From a virus: a stretch of DNA of 64,000 bases. Positions 15,293 through 23,777 of the stretch are shown here, in pieces (position 1 is the stretch's first letter; each line of letters starts with the position of its first letter). The position numbers were made by a program, and so were the translations under genes. Under the pieces are notes generated by a model. The model searched no databases. It was not told where the DNA came from and saw only the letters and a list, made by a program, of their open reading frames with translations. Location of the stretch: positions 1-64,000 of IMG/VR virus record IMGVR_UViG_3300036770_008442. The stretch is one strand, 5' to 3'.

Positions 15293-16225
15293 TTAGTGAC
15301 TAAATGTATGTGAAGTTTTTTTAATGTTGGGCATATTATTAAATACAAACTCTCTTGGAAATAATCCTCCCCCGAATGGTGCGTTTGGATTGGGAACTCC
15401 GTTGTACAGATCATTAAATAAATAGTTACAAGCGTCGTCACTTAAATTGCCGTATGATCCAATCGACCATCCTGTTCCTATACTATAGTTTGTAATGTAC
15501 CATACCCCGTGATCTTTTTTTCCTCCGAAGATTCCAATATCCTGATACCATTGCCAGTATTGCCAATATGCCGGGTTTTCTATATACCATCCACTTGCAT
15601 TGGAAATAAAGGAATTTTCGTTACACTCAGAAATCCTATCATCACATTGATTACTTGGATACCATGCTGTAATTTCAAAATTAGGTAAAAGAGTATTCCA
15701 TACTTGTTGATCAAGACCAAAAACCGCTTGAAGCATAATGTCAGTATAACCTGTATCAGTTTTGGCGGGTACATCTACCGTTGATAAATCAGATAGTTTT
15801 CCCGAAACTGTGTAAGTTCCGAATGCGGTATTGACTTGTCCTTCATAAACTGTATCCCAATATGTGGTTGGATCATCATAGAATGTTTGTAAATCAAACT
15901 GAAATTGATTGGAGGTATTTTGGAATCTTTCTATAAGACGGCTTGTCGCACTTAAAAGACTCGGTGGTGTATTGGTTGAATATCTTGAAACAACCCCACA
16001 ACAAAAATTGGCGGCGATTTGAGTAACCCCGTCGGATGCTGCCCAAAATGATCCGTCTAAAATATTGATTCCGATTTGGACTCCTAAATCTTTATTGTCT
16101 TGGATGGATAAAAGAGCAAATGCGTTTTCTATTTTGAGATTACCATTCACAAGAATGTCAGAATTTAAGTCCATAAGGTTTCTTAAATTTAATTTTACTT
16201 TGTCGATTTGATCTTGTGGAATCAT
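15293..16225 (-). CDS. Unknown Trp/Tyr-rich protein (310 aa) in the sugar module
   Basis: No family is recognised. The second half is rich in Trp, Tyr and Asn (PAYWQYWQWYQDIGIFGG), a composition seen in carbohydrate-binding and fibre proteins. Several Cys residues occur (CDDRISECNENS). Its ATG overlaps the nucleotidyltransferase stop by 4 nt, so it is tightly coupled to the sugar module. It could be the carrier or acceptor of the sugar, or a structural protein; neither is shown. Confidence 0.55.
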   Translation of the reverse strand: MIPQDQIDKVKLNLRNLMDLNSDILVNGNLKIENAFALLSIQDNKDLGVQIGINILDGSFWAASDGVTQIAANFCCGVVSRYSTNTPPSLLSATSRLIERFQNTSNQFQFDLQTFYDDPTTYWDTVYEGQVNTAFGTYTVSGKLSDLSTVDVPAKTDTGYTDIMLQAVFGLDQQVWNTLLPNFEITAWYPSNQCDDRISECNENSFISNASGWYIENPAYWQYWQWYQDIGIFGGKKDHGVWYITNYSIGTGWSIGSYGNLSDDACNYLFNDLYNGVPNPNAPFGGGLFPREFVFNNMPNIKKTSHTFSH

Positions 16226-16971
16226 AGTATGGTATTTTTTTGAATTATCGATTGATATCTTTTGAGGTCTTCTGGAATTCCAATCGGAAAATGCATATTA
16301 AAGAAATAGGGTAATATTTTTTTTCCCTCTTGAATCAAGTAGTTATAGGTTGGAGCAACATAAAATTCCCCATTGCAACGATCGTTGCATTGAATCATTT
16401 GTTCGGCAGATCTAACAAAATCAGAGCCGGATTTCCAATAATGGAGACCGTTGGTTGCTAAATTAGAGATAACCTTTTTCTCCGCTGTCTGAACGACCTC
16501 TCCATCCCGATTGAGTTTGATGTAACTGTTTTTGGGTGACTCCGAGACAAAGCATCCCAAAGCTCCATCGCAATCATGAATCTGTACAAAATCCGAGAAA
16601 AATTGGAAATCAAAGTCCCGAATAATCTGATCACAATTCACAACCAAAAGAGGATTCTGAGAATCGATCTCTTGTTTTGCGAGAAGACATGTCGAAGCCG
16701 GGCCCTCTGTTAAAATAGGTGTGGTTATAATTTGAAACTCAATCCCAGTTTTAGAAACATGCTTAATAAAGTCCAATGGAGGTAGGATCCCCTCCCGAAC
16801 GACAAATAAAAAACGAGAATTTGGGATCTTTAAATTCTTAATAACCGATGTGATCATCGATTCCCCGTCCACGTTAATGAAAGGTTTGGGATCTAAATAT
16901 CCCGCATCAGAGAATCTCTTTCCCAATCCCGCCAAGGGAATTAGTACATTAATTTTTTGGTTCGATCTCAT
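16222..16971 (-). CDS. Sugar-phosphate nucleotidyltransferase-like protein (249 aa)
   Basis: The N-terminus carries the NTP-transferase signature LIPLAGLGKRF with the catalytic lysine in PKPFINVDG. VVNCDQII gives the metal-binding Asp and AEKKVISNLATNGLHYW the later sugar-pocket segment. Such enzymes join a sugar or polyol phosphate to a nucleotide, making the activated donor for a glycosyltransferase. The version ending NCDQ is common in capsule loci. It overlaps the RuvC-like gene by 23 nt at its start and the 310-residue gene by 4 nt at its end. Confidence 0.75.
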   Translation of the reverse strand: MRSNQKINVLIPLAGLGKRFSDAGYLDPKPFINVDGESMITSVIKNLKIPNSRFLFVVREGILPPLDFIKHVSKTGIEFQIITTPILTEGPASTCLLAKQEIDSQNPLLVVNCDQIIRDFDFQFFSDFVQIHDCDGALGCFVSESPKNSYIKLNRDGEVVQTAEKKVISNLATNGLHYWKSGSDFVRSAEQMIQCNDRCNGEFYVAPTYNYLIQEGKKILPYFFNMHFPIGIPEDLKRYQSIIQKNTIL

Positions 16972-17620
16972 GACCTAAAAACAAACAGATCCAGGTTGCG
17001 TCAATAATATCATCAATCGGTTTATTGATATTTCTCTTAGGGGTAATCCAAGAATCCTGGTGATCCTTGAGTGCATTAGTGAATGTGTGAAGATTAGTTT
17101 CGGGTAATTGCATTTCCATTATCCTATGATAAAGCTCATCTTTCTTAGCGTTACCTTTGAGAGCAAATTTTTTAACAGAGGTTGGGGAAAACACATAGAA
17201 TCTTTCTGGTCCTGAAAAATCCATAATTTTTTTCCGGAGTAAAGCGGTGGCCATGGAGATATCAATCAGGGCATTGCCATTGGAAGCAAAACTAAGACCC
17301 TCGATAGCTACATAAACTTCATCTCCAGGCAAACAATGTTTTTCAATAGAGGACCAGAAATGATCTACAAGCTCCATAAAATAAACGATCTTAATTCTTT
17401 CTTTCTCTGAATACTCCTCGGGAATACTCTTTTTTTCCAGGAAAGACAAGAAAAATTCCTTCATACCATCGAGAACGAAAAAGGGTTTATCCTTGGATTT
17501 TTTGAGAGAATTTTCATTTCGATCTGACCGGGTGAGAGATCCCCAAATAAAATTATTCTCTCTTCTGATACAAAAAGCAGGGGAATTGAGGGAAAAATCG
17601 ATCCCAATTAAAACTTTCAC
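16949..17620 (-). CDS. RuvC-like Holliday-junction resolvase (223 aa)
   Basis: GTG 17620 starts the frame. The RNase-H-fold acidic set is visible: GIDFSLNSPAF (Asp8), YVAIEGLSFAS (Glu107) and PIDDIIDATW (Asp204/Asp207). Lys-rich KKFALKGNAKKDEL gives the conserved basic stretch of RuvC-like nucleases. It would cut branched DNA for packaging, a job done in T4 by gp49 endonuclease VII. A GATATATA element and a terminator of the upstream gene lie just above the start. Confidence 0.75.
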   Translation of the reverse strand: MKVLIGIDFSLNSPAFCIRRENNFIWGSLTRSDRNENSLKKSKDKPFFVLDGMKEFFLSFLEKKSIPEEYSEKERIKIVYFMELVDHFWSSIEKHCLPGDEVYVAIEGLSFASNGNALIDISMATALLRKKIMDFSGPERFYVFSPTSVKKFALKGNAKKDELYHRIMEMQLPETNLHTFTNALKDHQDSWITPKRNINKPIDDIIDATWICLFLGHEIEPKN

Positions 17621-17647
17621 TATTTACAGGTTTATAGAATTACCTTC

Positions 17648-17655
17648 TATATATC
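17648..17655 (-). promoter_or_regulatory. GATATATA promoter-like element
   Basis: GATATATA lies immediately after the U-run of the terminator at 17656-17687 and 28 nt before the GTG at 17620, the arrangement expected for a new transcript start. Confidence 0.5.
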
Positions 17656-17687
17656 CACAAAAAAAGACCCCGGAAAATTCCGGGGTC
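17656..17687 (-). terminator. Rho-independent terminator
   Basis: The hairpin GACCCCGG-AAAATT-CCGGGGTC is followed on the minus strand by TTTTTTT. It ends the short transcript of the 81-residue gene at 17736-17981. Confidence 0.88.
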
Positions 17688-17735
17688 TTAAGACAATAAA
17701 ATAATAAGACAAAAAACACAAGAACCAAGAATAAA

Positions 17736-17981
17736 TTATATTGAAGGCTTTACATTCTCACCTTTTTTTCCAGTGTAATTATAGACATTGATGAGCTTGT
17801 TGTAGCAATCTTTCATTTGTGCGTCCGTGAGACAATTGACTATGTCATTCAGAACTCTTTGATCGTTCCCAGAAGCAGCTACCAAAAGATCCTTCATATG
17901 GACCTTGAGGTCATTCTCCCCATACATGGGTTGTCCATATTTCATCTCATTGATCTTAGTTAATTCCGAAAATTTCTTCAT
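17736..17981 (-). CDS. Small protein with capsid-targeting-like N-terminus (81 aa)
   Basis: The start MKKFSELTKINE followed by MKYG shows the same head ending in I-N-E as other candidate capsid-targeted proteins here. The rest is a helical domain with two Cys. The gene is a single transcription unit: GATATATA lies 18 nt upstream and a strong terminator follows, so it may be made in large amounts late in infection. It is comparable to small T4 internal proteins, by inference. Confidence 0.55.
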   Translation of the reverse strand: MKKFSELTKINEMKYGQPMYGENDLKVHMKDLLVAASGNDQRVLNDIVNCLTDAQMKDCYNKLINVYNYTGKKGENVKPSI

Positions 17982-17998
17982 TTCTCAATTTTTCTTTT

Positions 17999-18006
17999 TA
18001 TATATC
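17999..18006 (-). promoter_or_regulatory. GATATATA promoter-like element
   Basis: GATATATA followed by AAAAG lies 18 nt upstream of ATG 17981 and overlaps the stop codon of the tail-tube-like gene. Confidence 0.5.
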
Positions 18007-18565
18007 ATTTCTGTTTTCTGATTTCTAGATCTATGTCAAGATAGTTACATCTGAATCCAACGCTAAAGGTGTAAACACTGGGTGCATTTTGTGTGTAATT
18101 GAGAGATAAATTTGAAACGGAGGTCAGGGTAACCTCTTTAAAAATTACGCTGGTCACTACATTACCTTCGTTATCCAAAATTCTCAAAGGAAGATTCGGA
18201 AGAAACACTTGGGGATTTTTAAAATTAAGCTTATCCAAAATAGTCTCCAGAACAATAAAATAATTTATAAATCCCTCTGACATTCTAAATACGACCTCAA
18301 AATCCTTACTAAAAAGATCTTGAACTGGTGTTGCACTTTGATAATTAATCTTTTTGCCAAGATTCCGGGTCTGCTCCACTAGGTCAATAGACATGGTAGG
18401 AAATCCAATCGACTGGATTGAGCTATTGATATATGAAGTGATAGTATCGTATGGAGTGGGCTGTTTTTTTACATAGTCGATGTATTTCTCCTGAATTTTT
18501 TCAGGAAAAAATCCCTTCGGAAAAACAAAATAAAAACTATTGGCTCTGGCATTAAGCATACTCAT
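18005..18565 (-). CDS. Tail-tube-like protein (186 aa)
   Basis: The layout fits gp19/gp54-like tail-tube proteins: an N-terminal segment NSFYFVFPKG, a central DFEVVFRMSEGFINYF and a C-terminal beta segment (VYTFSVGFRCNYLDI). Size is near T4 gp19 (163). It may form the tube or a tube-related ring. It lies 17 nt after a large virion gene. The call is by pattern only. Confidence 0.45.
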   Translation of the reverse strand: MSMLNARANSFYFVFPKGFFPEKIQEKYIDYVKKQPTPYDTITSYINSSIQSIGFPTMSIDLVEQTRNLGKKINYQSATPVQDLFSKDFEVVFRMSEGFINYFIVLETILDKLNFKNPQVFLPNLPLRILDNEGNVVTSVIFKEVTLTSVSNLSLNYTQNAPSVYTFSVGFRCNYLDIDLEIRKQK

Positions 18566-18582
18566 GATGGATATTTCTTATT

Positions 18583-21015
18583 TTAAATTGTTCTTCTGGG
18601 TATTGGAGGAATGTTCGGAGATCCGCTATCACTACCAGACTGATTAGCATTCGAACCCATGTTTGCTCCATCCCCGCCGTTTGTTCTTCCTCCTCTGGTA
18701 TCGCCATAATAATTCAATAACAAGAGATCTCCTCTACTGAAAATTCCAGTTACAGCTTGCGTAAATATCTCTTTGGTGATTCCAGAATATAGTTTGTATC
18801 CAGCAGAAGATGGATCTAAGAAATAAGATAATATCTCGGGGGTATTCCACCCTAATTGGATTTTACCCTGAACATCAGAGGCAATAGCAGACTTTAACTC
18901 GACGGGAGAAATCTTCATTTCGGTGATCGTCTGGGTAGGTCTGGGAATTCCAGATGTTCCTGCTGAAGCTCCTCTGGGGGCTTTCACAGATTGCCAAGAA
19001 CTTCTGCCCACTTTAGAAATAACTGGTTTGGTTTCGGGCTGTACGGGTACCACCGAAACCTGAGCGCTAATAGCTGGGGTTTGTTCAGGTACTAATTCAT
19101 CTTCTTTCAGCCAATTTCCCCAATACAGCACAGAAAAAGAATTTCCACCGACATTTGCAGTATTGACAGCTTTTGAAACTGGAGAAGTTCTTTTAGCTTG
19201 GATTTGAATATCTTTAGCAGTATCCTTTAAACTAATTGATTTTTGAGCCAGCCTTTCCTTGATACTTGAAATCTTAGAAACTGGATTTATAGATCCGGCT
19301 GAAGGATTTTCCTCCGGTGGTTTATTAGTTATGTAAAATTTTCTGTTTGTAAATTGCAGAATTTGATTCGAAAGAGATTCATCAACCTTAAAAGCCAACT
19401 CCCCCTTTGCCGGTTTAGATATATTTTGATCCGCAATAGAAGGAGCATAGACTTTGTTTCCTAGATTATCCACAAAAACAATATTATAAGAACCAGAAGA
19501 GGATAAATCGATTTCTTGGGTGGTCCCATCATTTCCTCTTTTGTAGAAAGAAAATTTATAGTAATTATCGAAGGGACTGATTTTTATATAAGCCTTCCCC
19601 ATCCCATAAGAAATAGCTACCTGACTAGTGGTATTTGCCTCTGTTAAGGATGTCCCGTTGAGTTCCAGATTAGTAACAGAAGTGTTGACAAGAGTTCTGT
19701 CTACAAAGACATTAAAAACCTTATTAATAACAACGGGGGAAATCTGATTTTGGGGAACCGTAATATTAGTCGGACCTGCTATTTTATTAAATATCTTTTG
19801 CTGTTGAGGTAAAACAGAAAGCTGAAGAGGAGTAATTGTGAGTCCATATCTACCAGGATCACTATCTGTATACGTGGCTATTCTGATAAGTCTGCTTTGA
19901 TCCTTGCTATTAACGAGAGTTACTGTGTACCGGAGAGAAAAACTAGTAGCAACATTTGAATATCTGACGATGGGCCTGAACAGATTTGGGACATCGTAAG
20001 CTGAGGTTTGGATACTAGTAAAATTAGAGGTTTCGAGCCAAGCTGCTCCAACCTGTTCCAAAACTTCTATTGAATGCTGAATGTAATAACTATTTCCAAT
20101 CGAGTTTTGGAAAAGAATAAAATCCTCAATAAAACCCCCGTTTTCTGTTGCAAAATACTCAAAGAAATCTCCAGTGTCTGCAGGGGCTATATAAGCTCCA
20201 ATCGTTTGAAAGGGGTCAGTTGGTTCCAGAGACAAAGAAGCTAAGACCTGAGTTCCGTAATTTTCATATCCATCCACTAAGCTGGTGCTGATAATGGAGT
20301 ATGCGGTAACTCTAATAGGGAAGTTTGCTAAATACCCCCTGCCGCTTTTAGAAGTCAATGCAGCTAGAGTTTGAGGCCGAGCCACAGAACTGACCGCATT
20401 GTACTTATTTATCATGTCAGATAAAGATGGGATCTTAATCTCAAAGTATTTGTCGTAGATATTAGATCCGATCGTAAGAGGGCTAGGATTTAGAGTATAG
20501 GATTGAGAACTTCCCTTTGATAGTTTAATCTGAGAGAAAGTAACAAAAGATCCATCCACATCCGGATATCCGATTGATAAAATTAGTCCATCAATATTAT
20601 CCAAATTATATCCTGCCAGAATGTGATAACGAACAGAATCATAAACAACATTTAGATTAGATGGGAAGACGATGGGTAAATTAGCAGTATCTGTTAATTC
20701 TGGACTAAAGTCATTATAAGGAACTATCAGATTCGGATTAAGAGTGATGAAATTACTCCCGTTAATTCGAACTACACTGTTATTAGATGTGTTTTGAGTT
20801 ACGTTAGCATCCTGGTCTCTATTAAATATTTGGGCGTCATTGCTGGGTTGACCGTTTGAATCCGTAAATATGCCATTGATAAGTTTATTGTACCCAACGC
20901 TTGGGAATCCAGTGTTTACAAAATATGTTTCAGGATCAGGAGGTCCTGCATACATGTATTCCATAACTAAATATGGAGCTAACTGAACGTATTTTGATGT
21001 GGTCGAAAAGGACAT
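18583..21015 (-). CDS. Virion structural protein (810 aa)
   Basis: A long beta-rich protein with repeated Asn/Ser/Gly-rich strands, a low-complexity Pro-rich segment (about residues 640-690) and a Gly/Asn/Ser-rich tail ending NIPPIPRRTI. No enzyme motif is seen. It sits between the spanin-like gene and the tail-tube-like gene, so a tail or neck role is likely. It was compared by eye with tail sheath and not found convincing. Confidence 0.5.
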   Translation of the reverse strand: MSFSTTSKYVQLAPYLVMEYMYAGPPDPETYFVNTGFPSVGYNKLINGIFTDSNGQPSNDAQIFNRDQDANVTQNTSNNSVVRINGSNFITLNPNLIVPYNDFSPELTDTANLPIVFPSNLNVVYDSVRYHILAGYNLDNIDGLILSIGYPDVDGSFVTFSQIKLSKGSSQSYTLNPSPLTIGSNIYDKYFEIKIPSLSDMINKYNAVSSVARPQTLAALTSKSGRGYLANFPIRVTAYSIISTSLVDGYENYGTQVLASLSLEPTDPFQTIGAYIAPADTGDFFEYFATENGGFIEDFILFQNSIGNSYYIQHSIEVLEQVGAAWLETSNFTSIQTSAYDVPNLFRPIVRYSNVATSFSLRYTVTLVNSKDQSRLIRIATYTDSDPGRYGLTITPLQLSVLPQQQKIFNKIAGPTNITVPQNQISPVVINKVFNVFVDRTLVNTSVTNLELNGTSLTEANTTSQVAISYGMGKAYIKISPFDNYYKFSFYKRGNDGTTQEIDLSSSGSYNIVFVDNLGNKVYAPSIADQNISKPAKGELAFKVDESLSNQILQFTNRKFYITNKPPEENPSAGSINPVSKISSIKERLAQKSISLKDTAKDIQIQAKRTSPVSKAVNTANVGGNSFSVLYWGNWLKEDELVPEQTPAISAQVSVVPVQPETKPVISKVGRSSWQSVKAPRGASAGTSGIPRPTQTITEMKISPVELKSAIASDVQGKIQLGWNTPEILSYFLDPSSAGYKLYSGITKEIFTQAVTGIFSRGDLLLLNYYGDTRGGRTNGGDGANMGSNANQSGSDSGSPNIPPIPRRTI

Positions 21016-21025
21016 TATGTTCTAA

Positions 21026-21817
21026 TTATTTTCCAAATTGTGCCCATTTAGGTGAATATGATAATCCTAAACCCAAAAATGGACCAGGATAATATCCATT
21101 CTGATTAAAAACAATTCCATATCCCAGGGAAACCCCAAATCCGAAGGGCTTTCTGCTGTTTATGGATTGCTCCTTATCAGACGGGCTATCTATAATATCT
21201 ATTGATTCAATTTGACTAAAAGTTATCCCTGGGAAAGTGGTGGATGCTCTAATCTTGAGCTGATTTGTTTCGGGATCCCGATAAAGGCCGGTAACTAAAT
21301 CAATTTTTTGATCCAGAGTCAGAATAGCCCTACCTGGTAAAATCGTACTATCTGAAGTGAATGTATAAGGTATATCACCGCTAATTAAAAGTCTATTTGT
21401 ACCTGGTAATACAGGATTATAAGAAAATGTGATAAACGATGAATCACCTACGTGACGGTTAGAAGCTATAACGAAAATGTTGGTATCCCTATAAACGATC
21501 TCAGTCTCGATAATTACTTCAGGTTTCTTATTTTTCTCTAATTCTAGTCTTTTAATTAGATCCCTGTGATCATCCGATAATTCATTGTATCTTAATTCAT
21601 AAGCAGACTTTTGAGCTAAAACATTACCATATTTAGATTTAAGATGGGTTACCGAATCTTGGGAAGCTAAATAGTTCCTAAATTCTCTCTCGGCTTTTCT
21701 TTCCGCTTCTTCCGTTACCCCACACTGTCTGATCAACAAAAGAAAAACAAGAATCAAAGCTATCAATAAGAAAGCTTTATTCTCGAGTAATTCTAATATT
21801 GATTTAATTTGTTTCAT
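21026..21817 (-). CDS. DUF6808-like membrane protein, candidate spanin (263 aa)
   Basis: Residues about 14-31 form one transmembrane segment (AFLLIALILVFLLLI) followed by Cys, then a helical coiled-coil region and a beta-rich C-terminus ending GFGVSLGYGIVFN and FLGLGLSYSP. This plan is typical of the DUF6808-like proteins of Bacteroidota phages, thought to span the envelope at lysis. No classic lipobox is present. Its start overlaps the upstream coiled-coil gene by 14 nt. Lysis function is inference. Confidence 0.55.
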   Translation of the reverse strand: MKQIKSILELLENKAFLLIALILVFLLLIRQCGVTEEAERKAEREFRNYLASQDSVTHLKSKYGNVLAQKSAYELRYNELSDDHRDLIKRLELEKNKKPEVIIETEIVYRDTNIFVIASNRHVGDSSFITFSYNPVLPGTNRLLISGDIPYTFTSDSTILPGRAILTLDQKIDLVTGLYRDPETNQLKIRASTTFPGITFSQIESIDIIDSPSDKEQSINSRKPFGFGVSLGYGIVFNQNGYYPGPFLGLGLSYSPKWAQFGK

Positions 21818-22049
21818 ATTCTAGGGTAAATGGATTGAGCTTGCCCTGACCATATTTTTTCGACAGAGCATTCATAAACTCTGTTTCTTTATCTCTCAAA
21901 AGTTCTAATTCCTTGATTAGAGTTCCTGCTCTTAGATTCAAATTTTCTATCATCGATTGGACCTCTGATATCTCGCCTCTAATTTGAGCGAAATTAGACT
22001 TCATTCTATTTGCTTGGTCCATTTCTTTCTTGGTCAGTTTCTTTTGCAT
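21804..22049 (-). CDS. Small coiled-coil protein (81 aa)
   Basis: ATG 22049 is chosen over an upstream ATG that lies inside the fibre gene. The product is helical, with Lys-rich N-terminus (MQKKLTKKEMDQ) and heptad-like Leu/Ile spacing (IRGEISEVQSMIENLNLRAG). It overlaps the spanin-like gene, so the pair may act together at lysis. No family is recognised. Confidence 0.55.
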   Translation of the reverse strand: MQKKLTKKEMDQANRMKSNFAQIRGEISEVQSMIENLNLRAGTLIKELELLRDKETEFMNALSKKYGQGKLNPFTLEYETN

Positions 22050-22078
22050 ATTTATCTTAGTTTTAAAAATTACCAGAA

Positions 22079-23767
22079 TTAGTCTCCTCCTGCTCCTCCC
22101 CCAGTTCCTACAATAACAGAGCTCCAATTAATCCATCCACAATCCAAATTAATTCCAGATGTCCCCGAATAGAAACTATATAAATAGTGTCTCCTTAAAA
22201 AATCTTCCCGCGAATTAAAGAAAGTCAGTCTGATCCATCGACATGAAGATTCAACAGTAGCCGAATTACCTCCGGGATCTGTGATTTCGTTGAAATTAAA
22301 TTGCCCACTACCACCTCCTCCTGTCGTTGGAATGGTTCTAATTCCACCAAATGCATAGGTGTTGCTATTCATTATAATATCAACCGTTCTTTCCTTCCCC
22401 TGCGATAAATTCAGCCAAGCGAAGCTTGAGCCAATAGAAATACAAACTCTATTGATCCTATTATTTGTTTTCACAGATCCAATAGTTCCTGTGGGGTTTA
22501 TAAGGATCACATCTTTTGATGGAGAAATAGAAACGAAATTGTTAGTAAATCCGCCATAACTAAAAGTTGAAGAAAAAGAACTATTAACAACTTCAACGGA
22601 TTTAACTAATTTACCCCCTGTAATTCCAACCGATGTACTGCTCACGGTACTATCCCCAGTGCCACCAATTTGCAAAAATCCCCTGTCTTCCAGACTTAAA
22701 GCTTGCAAATAATTACCATCATCAGAAGAGCATCTAAATACTCCGGCTGTTCCCGCTGAAGACTTGATTGCATTGACCTTGATACCATTTAAGGATGTAT
22801 TTAAATAAACGACTTCTGGGGTTTGAGGATCTACAAAACTATTCATTCTCACATATCCAAAAGTTCCAGAAGTTCCGTTTGGTCCAATAGAGGTTGGATT
22901 AGAAATCATCTGGGCTGAATCCAAGACCAGAGAAGAACTTAGGACATTAAAAACCCCGGGTGTTGAAATCGATATATTTCCAGTGGATCCTGCACTAGTG
23001 CCGGAATTAAAAGTTATATTGGCAGCAGAATTAGCGTAAAAATCTGTTCCTGCCTCAATCGTGTGGGTTCCCCCAGTCGATCCAAAAGAAGCAGCAGAAG
23101 AGATAATAGTGCTTTCTGATCCAACATCAAAAATTGTATTATAATTTGTTCCCAGAGGACTTTCAAAGTAAAATCCTGGCAAATTTTCCTGAGGAATAAA
23201 AGTCTTTGCCATTCCTAAAATGGGATTCGAAACTCCCATTGAAGAATCCACGGAAATCAACATTTTAGCAAGATTGGGATTGATGCTTCCAGTAAAACCT
23301 TCTGCATCGGATATAACTAAAGTGGTATCAGCCGGATTAGGAACGGGATCATTGATCACAACAACATTGTTTTCAGTTGATCCACCAGGACCAGAAGCTC
23401 CCGGTAGAACCTTGAAAACACCAGCTGTTAGCAGGCTTTCTCCCGAATCTACCCAAGATCCTGATGTGTATTCAAAAACCTGCTGAGCACCAGTTGGCCC
23501 TATATTGATCCAAATATCTCCATTTTGAGAAACGGACGCTTCGGGTTCATCGGGTTGAAAATACCATTCGGTAGCTCTATTTCCAGTTGCCCCTGGCTGT
23601 CCATCCCGACCCGCCTGACCTATGATACCGGTAGCTCCAATTTCCCCTATCTCGCCCCTCTCTCCAACTGCATGTGAAAGAATGTTATTAAAATTTCTGT
23701 TGGTCTTAGAAATAATAACATTTTTATCATCTCCGGGTAAAATGTAATCGTTATTGTATTTGGACAT
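22079..23767 (-). CDS. Tail fibre with collagen-like stalk (562 aa)
   Basis: The N-terminus has a head motif (ISKTNRNFNNIL) then Gly-X-Y repeats (residues 35-62, GERGEIGEIGATGIIGQAG), followed by a segment with WYFQPDEPE and DIWINIG. A long Gly/Ser/Thr-rich beta shaft follows, with a C-terminal domain of unknown fold. It is a paralogue of the 506-residue protein encoded just upstream. Trimeric collagen-like stalks are common in phage fibres. The C-terminal part probably sets receptor binding. Confidence 0.7.
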   Translation of the reverse strand: MSKYNNDYILPGDDKNVIISKTNRNFNNILSHAVGERGEIGEIGATGIIGQAGRDGQPGATGNRATEWYFQPDEPEASVSQNGDIWINIGPTGAQQVFEYTSGSWVDSGESLLTAGVFKVLPGASGPGGSTENNVVVINDPVPNPADTTLVISDAEGFTGSINPNLAKMLISVDSSMGVSNPILGMAKTFIPQENLPGFYFESPLGTNYNTIFDVGSESTIISSAASFGSTGGTHTIEAGTDFYANSAANITFNSGTSAGSTGNISISTPGVFNVLSSSLVLDSAQMISNPTSIGPNGTSGTFGYVRMNSFVDPQTPEVVYLNTSLNGIKVNAIKSSAGTAGVFRCSSDDGNYLQALSLEDRGFLQIGGTGDSTVSSTSVGITGGKLVKSVEVVNSSFSSTFSYGGFTNNFVSISPSKDVILINPTGTIGSVKTNNRINRVCISIGSSFAWLNLSQGKERTVDIIMNSNTYAFGGIRTIPTTGGGGSGQFNFNEITDPGGNSATVESSCRWIRLTFFNSREDFLRRHYLYSFYSGTSGINLDCGWINWSSVIVGTGGGAGGD

Positions 23768-23777
23768 TTTTTATAGA

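Noticed and set aside
18583-21015. Tail sheath protein
   Set aside because: Length and position next to the tube-like gene invited it, but no sheath pattern could be seen.
22049-22056. GATAAATA as a promoter of the coiled-coil gene
   Set aside because: It overlaps the ATG itself, leaving no leader, unlike the other elements.
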